Shown: piece after piece, positions 25,401-33,270 of the stretch
Layout of the letters: each line of letters starts with the position of its first letter
Numbering within the stretch: the first letter of the stretch is position 1
NCBI GenBank assembly: GCA_903911135.1
Contig: CAIWCG010000078.1
Span: forward strand, 1 to 45,687
Direction: 5' to 3'
Length of the DNA: 45,687 nt
DNA from: an uncultured Bacteroidota bacterium
GTDB taxonomy: Bacteria > Bacteroidota > Bacteroidia > AKYH767-A > JABDAW01
Translations under genes and position numbers: made by a program
Notes under the pieces: model-generated
What the model saw: the letters and a program-made list of their open reading frames with translations, nothing else
What the model was told of the DNA's origin: nothing
The model's database searches: none

Positions 25401-26118
25401 ATCTTATGACTTAAGAAGGACTCAAAATGTTCGATTGACAGCCAGCTATACTTTGCAATTTGCTGTGGGAACAGGTTCGGCAGCAACTTCCGGTTATAAC
25501 ATCATCAACCTTGGCGAACCAAACTTGGTTGTTCCTACACCTTTGAATTTCGATCAAAGACATGCCTTGGTGACCTCCATTGACTATCGTTTTGGCTCTG
25601 GAATAGGTGATGATGAATATAGTGGCCCAATATTATTTGGAAAGAAATTATTGGCAAGCACCGGTTTCAATTTCATTTTCCATGCCGGTTCTGGAACTCC
25701 TTACACCCGTCAAAGCAATATTGCAGAATTAGGTTCTTTCGATCAAAACTTGAGAACAATCCTATCTGGTTCCATCAATGGTTCAAGATTGCCATGGCAG
25801 TTTAGAATAGATGCCAAAGTGGACAGGGACATCGTCATAAAATCAGGCAAAAAACAAGACGAAGTGAAAAAGATGTTATTCTTGAATATCTATTTGCAAG
25901 TTGATAATGTATTGAATACTCAAAATATTACCTCCGTTTATCCTTCTACCGGTAATGCAAGCGATGATGGATTTTTATCTGCCGCAGCAAACCAACAGAC
26001 AATAAACCAGCAAATTAGCCCACAGGCATTCACTGATTTATACAAAATCAAGATAAACGACCCTACTCACTATAGCTTGCCAAGAAGAATTCGTTTAGGT
26101 GCTTCCTTGAATTTCTAA
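22447..26118 (+). CDS. TonB-dependent outer-membrane receptor with CarboxypepD-regulatory-like N-terminal domain
   Basis: 1223 residues. Signal peptide 1-21 (ending TQAQ). Residues about 24-105 form the regulatory-like domain usual in Bacteroidota receptors (GSIQGKILDSAKNEGIPFAN, YDIKVSYVGFQSKQI). The plug domain follows at about 120-235 (GGLNFRGARSDATAYYVDGI, QVEVLTGGLPASIGDVAGG). The remainder is a large beta-barrel ending RRIRLGASLNF. Unlike SusC, it has no SusD partner gene beside it. It is followed on the same strand by a repeat-filled gap, the 1354-aa T9SS-type protein and a PorV/PorQ protein, so it may be an OMP/transporter working with a secreted surface protein. The substrate is unknown. 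Confidence 0.93.
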   Translation: MIRKLYLIAILLIASITLTQAQSGSIQGKILDSAKNEGIPFANVVAEQNGVNAGGAQTDFDGNYVIKPLQPGKYDIKVSYVGFQSKQIVGVPVSTDHVTFRDIQLSSTINQLKVITVVADKIPVFEKDNVTTGGTVGSDDIHEMPRVSLQAIASTVAGVYDDGSGGLNFRGARSDATAYYVDGIKVIGSANISKDGIDQVEVLTGGLPASIGDVAGGVVRLTTKGPSREVTGGAEFETSELLDAYGHNLAALNVSGPLFMRKDASGTKRPVAGYFIVAEYSGDKDASPSAVGTYKVKPSTLSYLEANPIRPQGLGLGYNDNSDYVTADQLDHLKYKDNAASKNYKFSGKLDFKPSSNTDIILGGSIDHNDQHNWIYVYSLYNSFNNPQQIDNTYRAFGRFTQRFNPDTASKSIIKNAFYSIQFDVSKNSQTVQNDQFKQNIFDYGQIGKFNTYKMPVYGYGKDQHTGLNGFLLAGFADTMVTFTPSTVNPIAAEYTTEYFNLAGSDKTQYNTLATIQANGGLLNGDRPHNIYGLWYNTGRVYNGYSYFNNDQYRVSASGSADVGKHAITLGFEYEQRVFRDYTINPIGLWTLMRQLANKHLTQLDTANPIKVMSPDGTTFLDTIKYNRFYDASNQANFDKNLRVKLGMAQNGLNWIDIDSYGPETYSLDMFSVDELQSTGSYVSYYGYDYLGNKLTTTPSFNDYFTQKDSKGNYTRPKAAFMPIYVAGYIQDKFVFNDLIFNVGLRIDRYDANQKVLKDRYSLYATHTASDSKTKALAPVIPQHIGDNFVVYVNDLKSPTSVVGYRDPTTNFWYDAQGNQLSDPSILAKSSSTGTITPYLINPDDDIKSPNFVPDNSFTNYSPQISVMPRISFSFPISDEALFFAHYDVLTQRPSTGGQMDPTAYFYMTQESGGLLNNPNLKPEQTTDYELGFKQRLSKSSSFTLSAFYRELRNNIEVVNVLDAYPVTYKTFDNVDFGTVKGLTLSYDLRRTQNVRLTASYTLQFAVGTGSAATSGYNIINLGEPNLVVPTPLNFDQRHALVTSIDYRFGSGIGDDEYSGPILFGKKLLASTGFNFIFHAGSGTPYTRQSNIAELGSFDQNLRTILSGSINGSRLPWQFRIDAKVDRDIVIKSGKKQDEVKKMLFLNIYLQVDNVLNTQNITSVYPSTGNASDDGFLSAAANQQTINQQISPQAFTDLYKIKINDPTHYSLPRRIRLGASLNF

Positions 26119-26128
26119 TCATTAATGA
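26118..26128. other. TCATTAATGA box, left of array E
   Basis: ATCATTAATGA overlaps the last base of the receptor stop codon and includes the ATG of the 26125 frame. It lies 89 bases left of array E. Confidence 0.5.
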
Positions 26129-26553
26129 GAATTAATATACCTACATATATAGAACAAAATCCTTATCCAATGAACGGATACGATTTTAGTGGGATTAGCA
26201 TAGCTACTGACAAAAGCTATCTAGAATCGCCACAATTCTATCTAGAATCAGCCCAGTTCTATCTAGATTTACCCCAGTTCTATCTAGAATCATCTAGTTA
26301 CTATATAGTATCATCCAGTTACTATGTAGAATTGCTCGAGTTCTATATAGAGTCATCCAATTACTATCTAGAATTACCCCAGTTCTATCTAGAATTACCC
26401 CAGTTCTATCTAGATTTACCTAAGTTCTATCTAGAATTACCCAAGTTCTATCTAGAATTACCCGAATTCTATATCGAATCTTCCTCGAGTTATGAAGAAT
26501 TCCCAAACAACTCAAATTCTACTTTAAATTCCAAATATTTCATTAAAAACTGA
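26125..26553 (+). CDS. Possible 142-aa heptad-repeat protein spanning array E
   Basis: The frame opens 6 bases after the receptor stop and closes 15 bases before the next gene, so it fills the gap like an operon gene. About 31 non-repeat residues precede and 20 follow a 7-residue repeat of the form Y-L-E-L-P-Q-F, about 13 copies. Unit differences in this frame are often conservative (Leu/Ile/Val, Glu/Asp, Phe/Tyr). There is no signal peptide and no clear ribosome site. Against it, six other arrays with the same 21-bp period have no such fit to gene borders, and a period divisible by 3 keeps frames open automatically. Real translation is an open question. Confidence 0.3.
   Translation: MRINIPTYIEQNPYPMNGYDFSGISIATDKSYLESPQFYLESAQFYLDLPQFYLESSSYYIVSSSYYVELLEFYIESSNYYLELPQFYLELPQFYLDLPKFYLELPKFYLELPEFYIESSSSYEEFPNNSNSTLNSKYFIKN
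26218..26490. repeat. 21-bp tandem array E, 13 units
   Basis: Thirteen units in perfect 21-bp phase, typically TATCTAGAATTACCCCAGTT plus one base; a decayed fourteenth follows to 26511. Each unit contains or approximates the TCTAGA palindrome, and unit junctions read AATTCTATCTAGAATT or similar, a dyad with a 2-base spacer. No terminal inverted repeat was seen by eye. It lies between the TonB receptor and the 1354-aa protein genes, in a gap with no terminator, so it is probably transcribed. Confidence 0.97.
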
Positions 26554-26568
26554 TAAATCGTTAAAGTC

Positions 26569-29500
26569 ATGAAAAATATAATTTTTGTAATTGCCCTTGC
26601 ATTCTTATCGAGCGCAGTTATTGCTAAAGAAAATGTTGGCGGTCATGGACACAGAACCGCAGCTCCAGCAAGTACGCTTGCCACGGGCTGTAATCCAGGT
26701 GTAGCCAAAACGGATCTTGACATAAATAATGTAAGAGCCATGATACTTGATGGGGGAGATATGTGGTGGGATTTAATCAGCGCCAGATATGAAGTTCCTA
26801 AAGGATCAAACAAGTTCTCCATTTTTTCGGGTGCACTTTGGATAGGTGGTATCGATGCTGGTGGACAGTTGAAGATTGCCGCCATGACTTACAGACAAAC
26901 TGGTAATGACTTTTGGCCTGGCCCTGTCAATGCAGCAACGGTTACGGTTGACCCAAGTGAGTGCACAAAGTTTGACAAACATTGGAAAATTACCAGACAG
27001 CAAGTTCAAGATTTCCATAATTGGTATACGAATCCATCCGCTTATCCAAATTATCCTTCATCTCCTCCATTGGTCATTCAAACATGGCCAGGAAATACTG
27101 ATGTTGGCCCATCTCAAACCTTAGCTCCTTTTTATGATAATAATGGAGACGGAATTTATAATTATCTTGATGGCGATTATCCATATTACAATTTAACTGG
27201 TGCTGGTTGTTCTCCTACTGCAAATTGCTTACCTACCATCAATTACCTTTTTGGTGATCAAACATTATGGTGGGTGTTTAATGATGTTGGTAATATCCAC
27301 AGCGAAACTGGTGGTCAGCCAATAGGTTTGGAAATTCAGGCACAGGCTTTCGGATTCCAAACCGGTGATGAAGTCAATAACATGACTTTTTATCAATATA
27401 AAATCATTAACCGTTCCACTTTTACAGTTAATGATACCTATATCGGTCAATGGGTGGATCCTGATTTGGGATATTATCTTGATGATTATGTCGGTTGCGA
27501 TGTATCTCGAGGGTTGGGATATTGTTATAATGGTGAACCTAATGATCCGGGTTCAACAGGTTATGGTGCAAATCCACCAGCAGTAGGCGTTGATTTCTTC
27601 CAAGGACCATTAGCTGATCCTCATGATGGCATTGATAACAATAAGAATTGCACGGTTGATGAGGATTGCGAACAAATCATCATGTCAAAGTTCGTTTATT
27701 ATAATAACGACTTCTCGATTCAGGGAAACCCCCAAAATGGAACACAATATTATGGCTATTTAAGAGGATTTTGGAAAGATGGAACACCATTTACTTTTGG
27801 TGGTAATGGTTATGGTGGAGCAACGTCTTGCAGTTATATGTTCCCTGGTAATTCTGATGATCAATATGGTTGGGGTTTAGGTGGAACATGTCAAAATCCA
27901 GTTGTTGTTCCATCACTTTGGAATGAATCTACAGCAGGAAATGTTCCTAATGATAGAAGATTTATGCAATCGGCAGGTAAATTTACCTTAAAGCCTGGGG
28001 CAGTAAACATGGTAACAACAGGTGTAGTTTGGGCAAGAGCCAGTCAGGGCGGACCATTAGCTTCTGTTGAGCAATTGAAACTTGCAGACGATAAGGCACA
28101 ATCTTTATTTGATAATTGCTTTAAAGTATTAAATGGGCCAGATGCACCAGATATGGCCGTGCGAGAAGTAGATAGGGAAATAATAATTTCTATTTCTAAT
28201 GCAGCAACATCAAACAATTACAGAGAACAGTATAATGAAAAAGATCCTACAATCATTAAGGATTCAACGATTGCAGCAAGTGATACAACTTTTAATAAAT
28301 ATCGTTTCCAAGGTTATCAAGTATTTCAGGTTTCTGATCCTACTGTAACATATAATGACATCTTTAATCCATTGACTGGTGGATATAATACTGATAAGGG
28401 AAGATTGGTTGCGCAATGTGACATAAAGGATTCAGTTTCTCAGATAATAAATTATTATTTGGATCCAACATTAAATTCATTAGTTCCTGTTGATGTAGTT
28501 GATGGAGCAAATACAGGAATTGTCCATACCTTTAAATTTACAAGTGATGCTTTCACTGGAACTACATTAATCAATCATAAACCGTATTATTATACTGTAA
28601 TTGCTTATGGCTATAATAATTACAAGACTTATAATCCAAATGATCCAAGTGCTTACAATGGTCAAAGGAAACGATATTTCCCAGGACGATTGAATGTTAA
28701 GACATATTCCGCAATTCCACACATTCCTACTCCTGATAATGGTGGACAGATTTTAGGTAGTGATTATGGCGCTGGCCCTCAAATAACTAGAGTGCAGGGG
28801 CAAGGAAATGGTGGAATGATTCTCGAAATGACACAGTCAACCATAGATGAAATACTTTCTAGTGCTTCGAACCTGTCCTTACATCCAGTTTATCAGAATT
28901 CGCACGGCCCTGTTAATTTGAAAGTTTATGATCCAGTTGCTGTACCTCAAAACCAATTTAAAATTATCATTAACGATTCCACGAATTCTGCAGTAACAGT
29001 AAATTCAAAGTGGAAATTAATTAATTTAGATACTAAAGATACAGTTTATTCTGAAAGAACAATTGCCACATCAAACGAACAAGTAATTCCTAAATGGGGT
29101 CTCTCATTGAATATGACTCAAGTAACCGATCCTGGACACCCAACTACTGATGCAACCAATGGATTTATTCAAGCAAATATGACTTTTTCTGACTCAACTA
29201 AGGCTTGGTTAACAGGAGTACCTGATGCAGATGGTCCACAAAATCCATTAAATTGGATTCGGTCCGGTACTTATGCTCCAAGTCCAACAACAGCTTCTCC
29301 TACTGAGGTTCAAGATCAGGATGCATATACAGGAACAACTCCTCCTCTTAACTTTTTTGACCCAAATCAAAATTATGAAGGTGTAATTGGTGGAACATGG
29401 GCCCCGTATCGCCTAGTTGATACCATAACATATTATGGTGGTTCTTTTGATTTTGCTGGACCTGGTTTGAGCGGAGGAATATTAAACTCTGGTGGCCTTC

Positions 29501-30633
29501 AAGCAATGGGATTAAATCACTTAGATTCATTGGCAAGTGTTGATTTTATTATTACCAATGATAAATCCAAATGGACTCGTTGCCCAGTTGTTGAAACAGG
29601 TAATGACGCAGTATTAGCTCAAGGAAAGGTACATAAGATGCTTAAACGGGCTCATGCTTCAGTTGACAAGAAAGGAAATTCAAATCCAGGCGGCACGATT
29701 ACTTACACAAATCCAGATGATCCAAACTATATAGATAATGTAGGAATGGGATGGTTCCCAGGGTATGCAATTAATTTGGAAACGGGTGAGCGTATGAATA
29801 TTATTTTTGGAGAAAATTCCTGGTTGGCCGGTGAAAATGGTAATGATATGTTATGGAATCCAACTTCCAATTATACAGACCCTAATTTCAATCAGATGCT
29901 GTTTGGTGGTATGCATTATATTTATTTAATGCATGGAAAATATGATGCTTCATTCCATTTTGTTAATGGAACCTATGACGCAGGAAAGTATTATGATTCA
30001 TTATTCAATGTCATTGGAAAAAATTATACAAGCTCAACGGTCATTCCTTCAAAGAATATTTGGAGAGAAGCTATGTGGGTTAATATGCCTATGCGCATTA
30101 AAAATCAACCATTATTGGCAACAGATGTTAAGGTAAGGTTAAGGGTTTCAAAATCTTATAAGCCATATGAAACACATGAAGCTGTCGGTGCAAATGCAAA
30201 TGGAAATAATCCAGTATATACTTTCAATACTGATGATATCTATAACAAAAAGAATGATGCAACAACATTAAAGAGTGCAATAGATTTGATAAACGTTGTT
30301 CCAAATCCTTATTATGCATTCTCTTCTTATGAAGCAAATCAGATTCAAAACACCGTTTATATCACTAATTTGCCAAGTAAATGCGTAGTTACAATATACA
30401 CTCTAAATGGCACTTTAATTAGGCAATTCCATCGAGATGTTGCTTCAGATACTTCACCAGGGTCAACTTCTGATGTCACCAACTTAGAAACGTCATTAGC
30501 TTGGGACTTAAAGAATACATCAGGAATTCCAATTGCAAGTGGCTTATATTTGATTCATATAAAATCAGATCAGGGTGAAAAGGTATTGAAGTGGTTTGGT
30601 GTTCTTAGACCTTTAGATCTTGATACTTTCTAA
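26569..30633 (+). CDS. Very large exported protein with T9SS-type C-terminal region
   Basis: 1354 residues. A signal peptide ends near VIAK (residue 20). The body is rich in Asn, Gly, Tyr, Pro and Asp and beta-strand prone, with calcium-site-like Asp/Asn runs (DNNGDGIYNYLDGDYP near 190). The C-terminal 115 residues start with VVPNPYYAFSSYE and continue VVTIYTLNGTLIRQF...SGLYLIHIKSD, the pattern of type A T9SS sorting domains (PNP, then V-x-I-Y-x-L-x-G, then GxYxxxI), with a short tail after it. The export route is therefore probably T9SS. The middle shows no enzyme motif I recognise. It lies between the TonB receptor/array E and the PorV/PorQ gene, with only 35 bases to the latter. Confidence 0.88.
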   Translation: MKNIIFVIALAFLSSAVIAKENVGGHGHRTAAPASTLATGCNPGVAKTDLDINNVRAMILDGGDMWWDLISARYEVPKGSNKFSIFSGALWIGGIDAGGQLKIAAMTYRQTGNDFWPGPVNAATVTVDPSECTKFDKHWKITRQQVQDFHNWYTNPSAYPNYPSSPPLVIQTWPGNTDVGPSQTLAPFYDNNGDGIYNYLDGDYPYYNLTGAGCSPTANCLPTINYLFGDQTLWWVFNDVGNIHSETGGQPIGLEIQAQAFGFQTGDEVNNMTFYQYKIINRSTFTVNDTYIGQWVDPDLGYYLDDYVGCDVSRGLGYCYNGEPNDPGSTGYGANPPAVGVDFFQGPLADPHDGIDNNKNCTVDEDCEQIIMSKFVYYNNDFSIQGNPQNGTQYYGYLRGFWKDGTPFTFGGNGYGGATSCSYMFPGNSDDQYGWGLGGTCQNPVVVPSLWNESTAGNVPNDRRFMQSAGKFTLKPGAVNMVTTGVVWARASQGGPLASVEQLKLADDKAQSLFDNCFKVLNGPDAPDMAVREVDREIIISISNAATSNNYREQYNEKDPTIIKDSTIAASDTTFNKYRFQGYQVFQVSDPTVTYNDIFNPLTGGYNTDKGRLVAQCDIKDSVSQIINYYLDPTLNSLVPVDVVDGANTGIVHTFKFTSDAFTGTTLINHKPYYYTVIAYGYNNYKTYNPNDPSAYNGQRKRYFPGRLNVKTYSAIPHIPTPDNGGQILGSDYGAGPQITRVQGQGNGGMILEMTQSTIDEILSSASNLSLHPVYQNSHGPVNLKVYDPVAVPQNQFKIIINDSTNSAVTVNSKWKLINLDTKDTVYSERTIATSNEQVIPKWGLSLNMTQVTDPGHPTTDATNGFIQANMTFSDSTKAWLTGVPDADGPQNPLNWIRSGTYAPSPTTASPTEVQDQDAYTGTTPPLNFFDPNQNYEGVIGGTWAPYRLVDTITYYGGSFDFAGPGLSGGILNSGGLQAMGLNHLDSLASVDFIITNDKSKWTRCPVVETGNDAVLAQGKVHKMLKRAHASVDKKGNSNPGGTITYTNPDDPNYIDNVGMGWFPGYAINLETGERMNIIFGENSWLAGENGNDMLWNPTSNYTDPNFNQMLFGGMHYIYLMHGKYDASFHFVNGTYDAGKYYDSLFNVIGKNYTSSTVIPSKNIWREAMWVNMPMRIKNQPLLATDVKVRLRVSKSYKPYETHEAVGANANGNNPVYTFNTDDIYNKKNDATTLKSAIDLINVVPNPYYAFSSYEANQIQNTVYITNLPSKCVVTIYTLNGTLIRQFHRDVASDTSPGSTSDVTNLETSLAWDLKNTSGIPIASGLYLIHIKSDQGEKVLKWFGVLRPLDLDTF

Positions 30634-30668
30634 TATCATATAATTACATACATAAAAAATAAAGCGTT

Positions 30669-31754
30669 ATGAAAATATTGAGAAATACAAACTTTTTAAT
30701 TATGGTGATGGTGGGTTTGTTTTTGCTTCCTACCATCAATGGTTTTGCAGGAAACGAGGCAAGAAGCGGACAAGCAGGAGCTACCGAACTGTTGATTAAT
30801 CCTTGGGCCCGTTCATCAGGCTGGGGTGGAGCAAATTCGGCTTCTGTGCATGGTTTGGAAAGTATGTTTTTAAATGTGGCTGGTATTGCATTCACTCAAA
30901 AGACGGAATTATTATTTGCAAATACCAATTATTTGCAAGGATCTGGAATAAGAATAAATGCATTTGGGTTTTCACAAAAAGTTGGAGAAAGTGGCGCTAT
31001 CGGAATTGGAATAATGTCCATGAATTTCGGTGAAATACCTATTACAACGACCTCACAACCTGAAGGTGGAATAGGTACTTATTCGCCTTCTTTCATGAAT
31101 TTTGGTATATCGTATGCAAAAACATTTTCCAATAGCATCTATGCTGGTATGACATTGAAAGTAATTTCTGAATCAATTGCCGATGTTGGTGCAGGTGGTG
31201 TATGTTTAGATGCAGGGATTCAATATGTTACCGGTCTTGGAAGGGATAATAACGGCAAGAAGATTACAGATAATTTGAAATTCGGTATTTCTTTAAAGAA
31301 TGTTGGTCCTCCAATGAATTTCAGTGGCGACGGCTTATCTTTCAAAACGTATGGACCAGGAACCACTTCCTATACCATGACCGTTGAGCAACGTGCCGAT
31401 GTATTCGAATTGCCTTCTTTGGTGAATATTGGCGTAACGTATGATGTAAAGTTGGCAACAGACCATAAACTTTCTATAGCTGGAAACTTCTCCTCTAATT
31501 CTTATACAAAGGATCAATATGTATTGGGAATGGAATATGCGTTCAAATCATACCTTATGCTTAGAGGCGGATTTATTTATGAAGACGGCATTTTTGACAG
31601 CGCAATAAGAACCACCGCATTTACTGGTCCTGTGGCTGGTATTACTGTTGAGTTACCACTTGGTGGAGGCAAAACTTTCGGAGTGGATTATTGTTACAGG
31701 GCTACCAATCCATTCTCTGGCTGTCATACTTTCGGTGCAAGGATCAGTTTGTAA
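30669..31754 (+). CDS. PorV/PorQ-family outer-membrane barrel protein
   Basis: 361 residues with a signal peptide (to about residue 25, GFAG). The mature N-terminus RSGQAGATELLINPWARSSG matches the family, where A/S-rich 'R..G.AGA..L.I...AR..GMGGA' leads into an FadL-like barrel. Further family-like pieces are MFLNVAGIAFTQKTELLFAN, NFGISYAKTFSNSIYAGMTL and the closing GGGKTFGVDYCYRA. PorV shuttles T9SS cargo to the attachment complex and PorQ has a related role. Next to a T9SS-type cargo gene this copy may be a dedicated partner. A terminator follows. Confidence 0.88.
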   Translation: MKILRNTNFLIMVMVGLFLLPTINGFAGNEARSGQAGATELLINPWARSSGWGGANSASVHGLESMFLNVAGIAFTQKTELLFANTNYLQGSGIRINAFGFSQKVGESGAIGIGIMSMNFGEIPITTTSQPEGGIGTYSPSFMNFGISYAKTFSNSIYAGMTLKVISESIADVGAGGVCLDAGIQYVTGLGRDNNGKKITDNLKFGISLKNVGPPMNFSGDGLSFKTYGPGTTSYTMTVEQRADVFELPSLVNIGVTYDVKLATDHKLSIAGNFSSNSYTKDQYVLGMEYAFKSYLMLRGGFIYEDGIFDSAIRTTAFTGPVAGITVELPLGGGKTFGVDYCYRATNPFSGCHTFGARISL

Positions 31755-31778
31755 GATAATTTTAAGTACATATCATGA

Positions 31779-31814
31779 GGAGGACCTTGGAAACATGGTC
31801 TTCCTTTCGTTTTA
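31779..31814 (+). terminator. Terminator after the PorV/PorQ gene
   Basis: GGAGGACC pairs with GGTCTTCC (7 Watson-Crick pairs plus one G-T), loop of 10 bases, followed by TTTCGTTTT. It closes the receptor-cargo-PorV unit. Confidence 0.65.
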
Positions 31815-31884
31815 TAGAATTCCATACTGAATGAACTCAAATAAAAATAAAATCAAAGTTTACATCAATATATATTAATAATCT

Positions 31885-32358
31885 ATGAGTACCATTACCT
31901 ATTACACACCAGAAGGATTAAAGAAATTGCAGGACGAACTAAACCAACTTAAAAATGTAGAGCGTCCGAACATATCCAAACAAATTGCAGAGGCTAGAGA
32001 AAAGGGCGATTTGTCTGAAAATGCTGAATATGATGCAGCCAAGGACGCCCAGGGAATGCTCGAATTAAGAATTTCGAAGCTTGAAGATATGGTAAGCAAT
32101 GCAAGATTGGTTGATGAATCCAAGTTGGATAGCTCCAAGGTATTGATACTATCTAAAGTTACACTGAAAAATGTGAGTACCAAGCAAATGGTAACTTATA
32201 CTTTAGTGGCGGAGAACGAAGCTGATTTGAAATCAGGCAAGATATCGGTAAGTTCTCCAATCGGGAAGGGTTTATTGGGGAAAAAAAAGGGGGAGATTGC
32301 TGACATAACCATTCCCTCCGGCATCATACAATTTGAAATAATGGAAATCAGCCGCTAA
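31885..32358 (+). CDS. greA: Transcription elongation factor GreA
   Basis: 157 residues, the standard length. GreA enters the secondary channel of RNA polymerase and stimulates cleavage of backtracked RNA. The N-terminal coiled coil carries the acidic tip in EKGDLSENAEYDAAKDAQG (residues about 38-56). The C-terminal FKBP-like domain ends with SPIGKGLLGKKKGEIADITI and the closing strand. It lies between the terminator of the T9SS cluster and the HIT gene, 26 bases upstream of the latter. Confidence 0.97.
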   Translation: MSTITYYTPEGLKKLQDELNQLKNVERPNISKQIAEAREKGDLSENAEYDAAKDAQGMLELRISKLEDMVSNARLVDESKLDSSKVLILSKVTLKNVSTKQMVTYTLVAENEADLKSGKISVSSPIGKGLLGKKKGEIADITIPSGIIQFEIMEISR

Positions 32359-32384
32359 GTTGTTCTACTATCATCAATAAACTT

Positions 32385-32777
32385 ATGGCAACAATCTTTA
32401 CAAAAATCATCAATGGCGAAATTCCTTGCCACAAGATTGCTGAAAACGAGTCTTGCTTTGCGTTTTTGGATATCAATCCATTGGCAATTGGTCATACGCT
32501 TGTGGTGCCAAAGGCTGAAGTGGATTATATTTTTGCTTTGAACGACGACACCTTGAAGGAACTTACCCTCTTCGCAAAGAGCATTGCTCTGGCAGTGGAA
32601 AAGGCTGTTCCTTGCCAACGGATAGGCGTAGCAGTGATTGGTTTGGAGGTGCCTCATACTCACATACATCTGGTGCCGATAAACAATGTAAGCGACATTA
32701 ATTTTGCCCGTCCTAAGCTGAAACTTACCAACGAGGAATTGGCTGAAACCGCTGCTGCCATCAGGGCCTGCTTATAA
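32385..32777 (+). CDS. HIT-family nucleotide hydrolase
   Basis: 130 residues. HIT proteins hydrolyse nucleoside phosphoramidates or dinucleotides; the catalytic motif H-x-H-x-H-x-x is HTHIHLVPI (His91, His93, His95). The N-terminal IFTKIINGEIPCHKIAENES and the FLDINPLAIGHTLVVPK strand are typical of the Hint branch. It probably shares a transcript with greA, a pairing often seen in Bacteroidota, and is followed by a hairpin terminator. Confidence 0.95.
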   Translation: MATIFTKIINGEIPCHKIAENESCFAFLDINPLAIGHTLVVPKAEVDYIFALNDDTLKELTLFAKSIALAVEKAVPCQRIGVAVIGLEVPHTHIHLVPINNVSDINFARPKLKLTNEELAETAAAIRACL

Positions 32778-32832
32778 ATCTATAGTTTTCTGTAGAGGAA
32801 TTTCCGTTTTAATTTCCTCACCTATCGGCATT

Positions 32833-32876
32833 AAAAAAGGCAACCCCGGTTTCCCGAGGCTGCCCAACCTTTTTTA
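32833..32876 (+). terminator. Terminator after the HIT gene
   Basis: AAAAAAGG and CCTTTTTT flank a GC-rich imperfect stem (GGCA/TGCC, CCCGG-type pairs around a TTTC loop). The symmetric A- and T-runs suit termination on both strands. Confidence 0.75.
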
Positions 32877-33206
32877 TGAAAAAACTTTTTCTACGCCGGC
32901 AAAACTAAGTAATTCATTATTAATGACAAGTGTTTTTAATGTTATTTAACTAAATTTAACATTATTGTCCTATTTTCCAGCTTTTGAAATAGTTATTATT
33001 CCTATTGAAACGGCCATTTATGTGCTAATTCATCATCATTGAAAGAAAATATGACCTATTGCAAGTCTTTGGTGTAACCGTTTTGCTTCCATCTATAACA
33101 GAATAACTTTAGATTATTGAATAAATCATTAATGAAATATAAGTACCTAATGAATGCTTTAGATTTGATTGTGGAACTAAGGCTGATGAGCCGCTTATAA
33201 ATGATG
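32877..33206. other. AT-rich gap without a gene or array
   Basis: No gene longer than about 22 codons was seen. The stretch holds an isolated ATCATTAATGA box at 33125-33135. Unlike the other boxes, no 21-bp array follows; a terminator hairpin occupies the position about 75 bases to its right. Confidence 0.6.
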
Positions 33207-33243
33207 AAGCCCCCGAATGTCTTATATCATCCGAGGGCTTTCT
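33207..33243. terminator. Hairpin terminator at the end of the 33271 gene
   Basis: AAGCCCCCGAATG pairs with CATCCGAGGGCTT (11 of 13), loop of 8 bases, with CTTTC and TTTTA after it on the plus strand. It would stop the minus-strand 33271-34203 transcript and any plus-strand read-through. Confidence 0.6.
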
Positions 33244-33270
33244 AATTTTAGTTTCTGATTCCTGATGGAA

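Noticed and set aside
33132-33200. 22-codon frame MKYKYLMNALDLIVELRLMS
   Set aside because: Too short, no promoter or ribosome-site support, and ends just before a terminator hairpin.
32778-33270. A possible eighth 21-bp array in this long gap
   Set aside because: Read through in 21-bp steps, no repeated unit appears; only an isolated TCATTAATGA box and two terminators are present.
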